DNA from: Alkaliphilus sp.
GTDB taxonomy: Bacteria > Bacillota > Clostridia > Peptostreptococcales > Natronincolaceae
Direction: 5' to 3'
DNA length: 5,779 nt
NCBI GenBank assembly: GCA_023230535.1
Contig: JALNXC010000102.1
Location: 1-5,779 of the forward strand
The notes under the pieces were generated by a model that saw only the letters and a list, made by a program, of their open reading frames with translations, did not search any database and was not told the origin of the DNA. The position numbers and the translations under genes were made by a program. Positions 4,648 to 5,779 of the stretch are shown one piece after another; within the stretch, counting starts at the first letter, position 1, and each line of letters begins with the position of its first letter.

Positions 4648-5779
4648 ATGTATTATTATAATTATAGTCCCAGAACATGCCCTTCGGGCACCATGGCATA
4701 TACTGTAAAGGCAGGGGATACGTTCTTTACTATTGCCGGGGATTTTGGCGTAAGCTTAGACGCATTAATTGCGGCCAATCCAAATGTTAATCCTGACAGA
4801 TTACAAATAGGCCAAGTAATTTGTATACCTGGGGCAGTGCCGCCACCAAGCACCTGTCCGCCAGGAACCACGGCCTATATTATTCGAGCGGGAGATACAT
4901 TTTATACTATAGCTAAAAGCCATAATGTAAGTTTAGACGCATTGCTTGCAGCTAATCCGGGTGTTAATCCCGATAATTTACAGATAGGTCAGACAATTTG
5001 TATACCTGGGGCAATGCCGCCGCCAACCACTTGCCCGTCGGGAACAACAGCTTATATTGTTAGGGCGGGAGATACATTTTATACTATAGCTAAAAGCCAT
5101 AATGTAAGTTTAGATGCACTACTCGCAGCCAATCCGGATGTTAATCCTGATAATTTACAGATAGGCCAGACGATTTGTATACCGGGAGCACCGCCACCAA
5201 GCAGATGCCCGAGTGGCACATTTGAATATACGGTTAAAGCAGGCGATACATTTTTCACGCTTGCACAGAGATTCAATACGACCGTAGCGGCGATACAACA
5301 AGCAAATCCGGGTGTGGATCCCAACAGGCTACAAATAGGCCAAATAATTTGTATACCCGGTACACCAACACCACCGCCAAGCAGATGCCCGAGCGGTACA
5401 TTTGAATATACGGTTAAGGCAGGAGATACATTTTTCACGCTTGCACAAAGATTCAATACGACCGTAGCAGCTATACAACAAGCAAATCCGGGTGTAGACC
5501 CTAACAGACTACAAATCGGTCAAGTAATTTGTATACCCGGTACACCAACACCACCGCCACCAAGCAGATGCCCGAGCGGTACATTTGAATATACGGTTAA
5601 AGCGGGAGATACGTTCTATCTATTAGCACAGAGATATAACACGACTGTAGCGGCTATACAACAAGCAAATCCGGGTGTAGACCCTAACAGGCTGCAAATC
5701 GGTCAAGTAATTTGCATACCCGGCACACCGACGCCACCCCCATCGGGTAAATGTCCCAGCGGCACATTTGAATATACGG
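4648..5779 (+). CDS. multi-LysM repeat protein without signal peptide (3' end beyond window)
   Basis: The frame is open from ATG to the window edge (377 codons). After a Tyr-rich start (MYYYNYSPRT) it consists wholly of LysM modules, which bind N-acetylglucosamine-containing glycans such as peptidoglycan. There are six full modules, at about residues 11-69, 70-128, 129-186, 187-246, 247-307 and 308-368, and a seventh begins at 369. Each runs CPSGT..YTVKAGDTF, then IA or LA, then ANPGVNPDNLQIGQ and ICIPG, so every module has a cysteine at each end. Linkers such as GTPTPPPSR are proline-rich. There is no signal peptide or membrane segment at the N-terminus. In spore formers, leaderless LysM proteins such as SafA are made in the mother cell and act in the spore coat or cortex; that role is inferred here. 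Export by another route, or a catalytic C-terminal domain beyond the window, is equally open. The gene is divergent from luxS and has a strong RBS. Confidence 0.9.
   Translation, partial: MYYYNYSPRTCPSGTMAYTVKAGDTFFTIAGDFGVSLDALIAANPNVNPDRLQIGQVICIPGAVPPPSTCPPGTTAYIIRAGDTFYTIAKSHNVSLDALLAANPGVNPDNLQIGQTICIPGAMPPPTTCPSGTTAYIVRAGDTFYTIAKSHNVSLDALLAANPDVNPDNLQIGQTICIPGAPPPSRCPSGTFEYTVKAGDTFFTLAQRFNTTVAAIQQANPGVDPNRLQIGQIICIPGTPTPPPSRCPSGTFEYTVKAGDTFFTLAQRFNTTVAAIQQANPGVDPNRLQIGQVICIPGTPTPPPPSRCPSGTFEYTVKAGDTFYLLAQRYNTTVAAIQQANPGVDPNRLQIGQVICIPGTPTPPPSGKCPSGTFEYT
4678..5779 (+). repeat. tandem in-frame LysM-coding repeats, unit about 174-183 bp
   Basis: Counted from the first cysteine codon of each module, the units start at 4678, 4855, 5032, 5206, 5386, 5569 and 5752. 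Units 2 and 3 share long identical stretches, for example around GATACATTTTATACTATAGC. Units 4, 5 and 6 form a second group, nearly identical in DNA around GAATATACGGTTAA and CAACAAGCAAATCCGGGTGT. Unit lengths grow from 58-59 codons to 60-61 by small changes in the proline linker. This pattern indicates recent duplication or gene conversion within each group. Confidence 0.9.

Noticed and set aside
5079..5456. Long open frame on the minus strand opposite the LysM repeats, itself repetitive
   Set aside because: It mirrors the LysM repeats in antisense. The plus-strand frame gives clear LysM modules with a strong RBS, and the minus strand has neither an RBS nor a recognisable domain. The same applies to the shorter minus frame at 4662-4871.
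4678..5779. CRISPR-like repeat array
   Set aside because: The repeats are about 180 bp, contiguous, in frame and encode a known domain. There are no short identical repeats separated by unique spacers.

Overview
The window looks like a low-to-moderate-GC Firmicute of class Clostridia. A Peptococcaceae-like relative such as Desulfitobacterium, Desulfosporosinus or Dehalobacter is my guess from the style of the proteins, not something a search has shown. The supporting signs are strong purine-rich ribosome binding sites, GTG and ATG starts, an extended -10 promoter, a lipoprotein-type substrate-binding protein, a leaderless LysM-repeat protein of the kind common in spore formers, and luxS.

Positions 1-3167, plus strand, hold one tightly packed transport operon. 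It contains the C-terminal part of a FecE/BtuD-type ABC ATPase (cut by the window edge), a class I SAM-dependent methyltransferase, a lipoprotein substrate-binding protein of the FecB/BtuF type, and a complete FecCD/BtuC-type permease. Together these form a type II importer for a metal chelate, a corrinoid or an oxyanion, with a methyltransferase placed between the ATPase and the binding protein. At 3264-3620 a stand-alone ModE-type winged-helix regulator follows, 96 bases downstream and with its own good promoter. ModE-type DNA-binding domains classically belong to molybdate/tungstate control, and some FecCD-type importers (MolBCA of Haemophilus) carry molybdate and tungstate. Mo/W is therefore a reasonable but unproven substrate guess.

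Positions 3621-3949 carry no credible gene. They hold a likely terminator after the regulator, an AT palindrome, a strong and probably bidirectional terminator between the converging genes, and a degenerate dispersed-repeat-like palindrome touching the luxS stop codon.

Positions 3950-4399, minus strand, encode LuxS (S-ribosylhomocysteine lyase), with all zinc ligands and the catalytic residues visible. Upstream of it, inside the divergent intergenic region, lies a perfect 13-bp inverted repeat with a 7-bp spacer that overlaps a plausible luxS promoter.

From 4648 to the window end, plus strand, is an unfinished ORF made almost entirely of LysM modules: six complete and the start of a seventh. 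Each is flanked by a conserved pair of cysteines and separated from the next by a proline-rich linker. It has no signal peptide. The last modules are nearly identical in DNA, which indicates recent tandem expansion. The transport operon, luxS and the LysM gene share no evident pathway beyond SAM metabolism: the methyltransferase would make SAH, whose breakdown product is the LuxS substrate.
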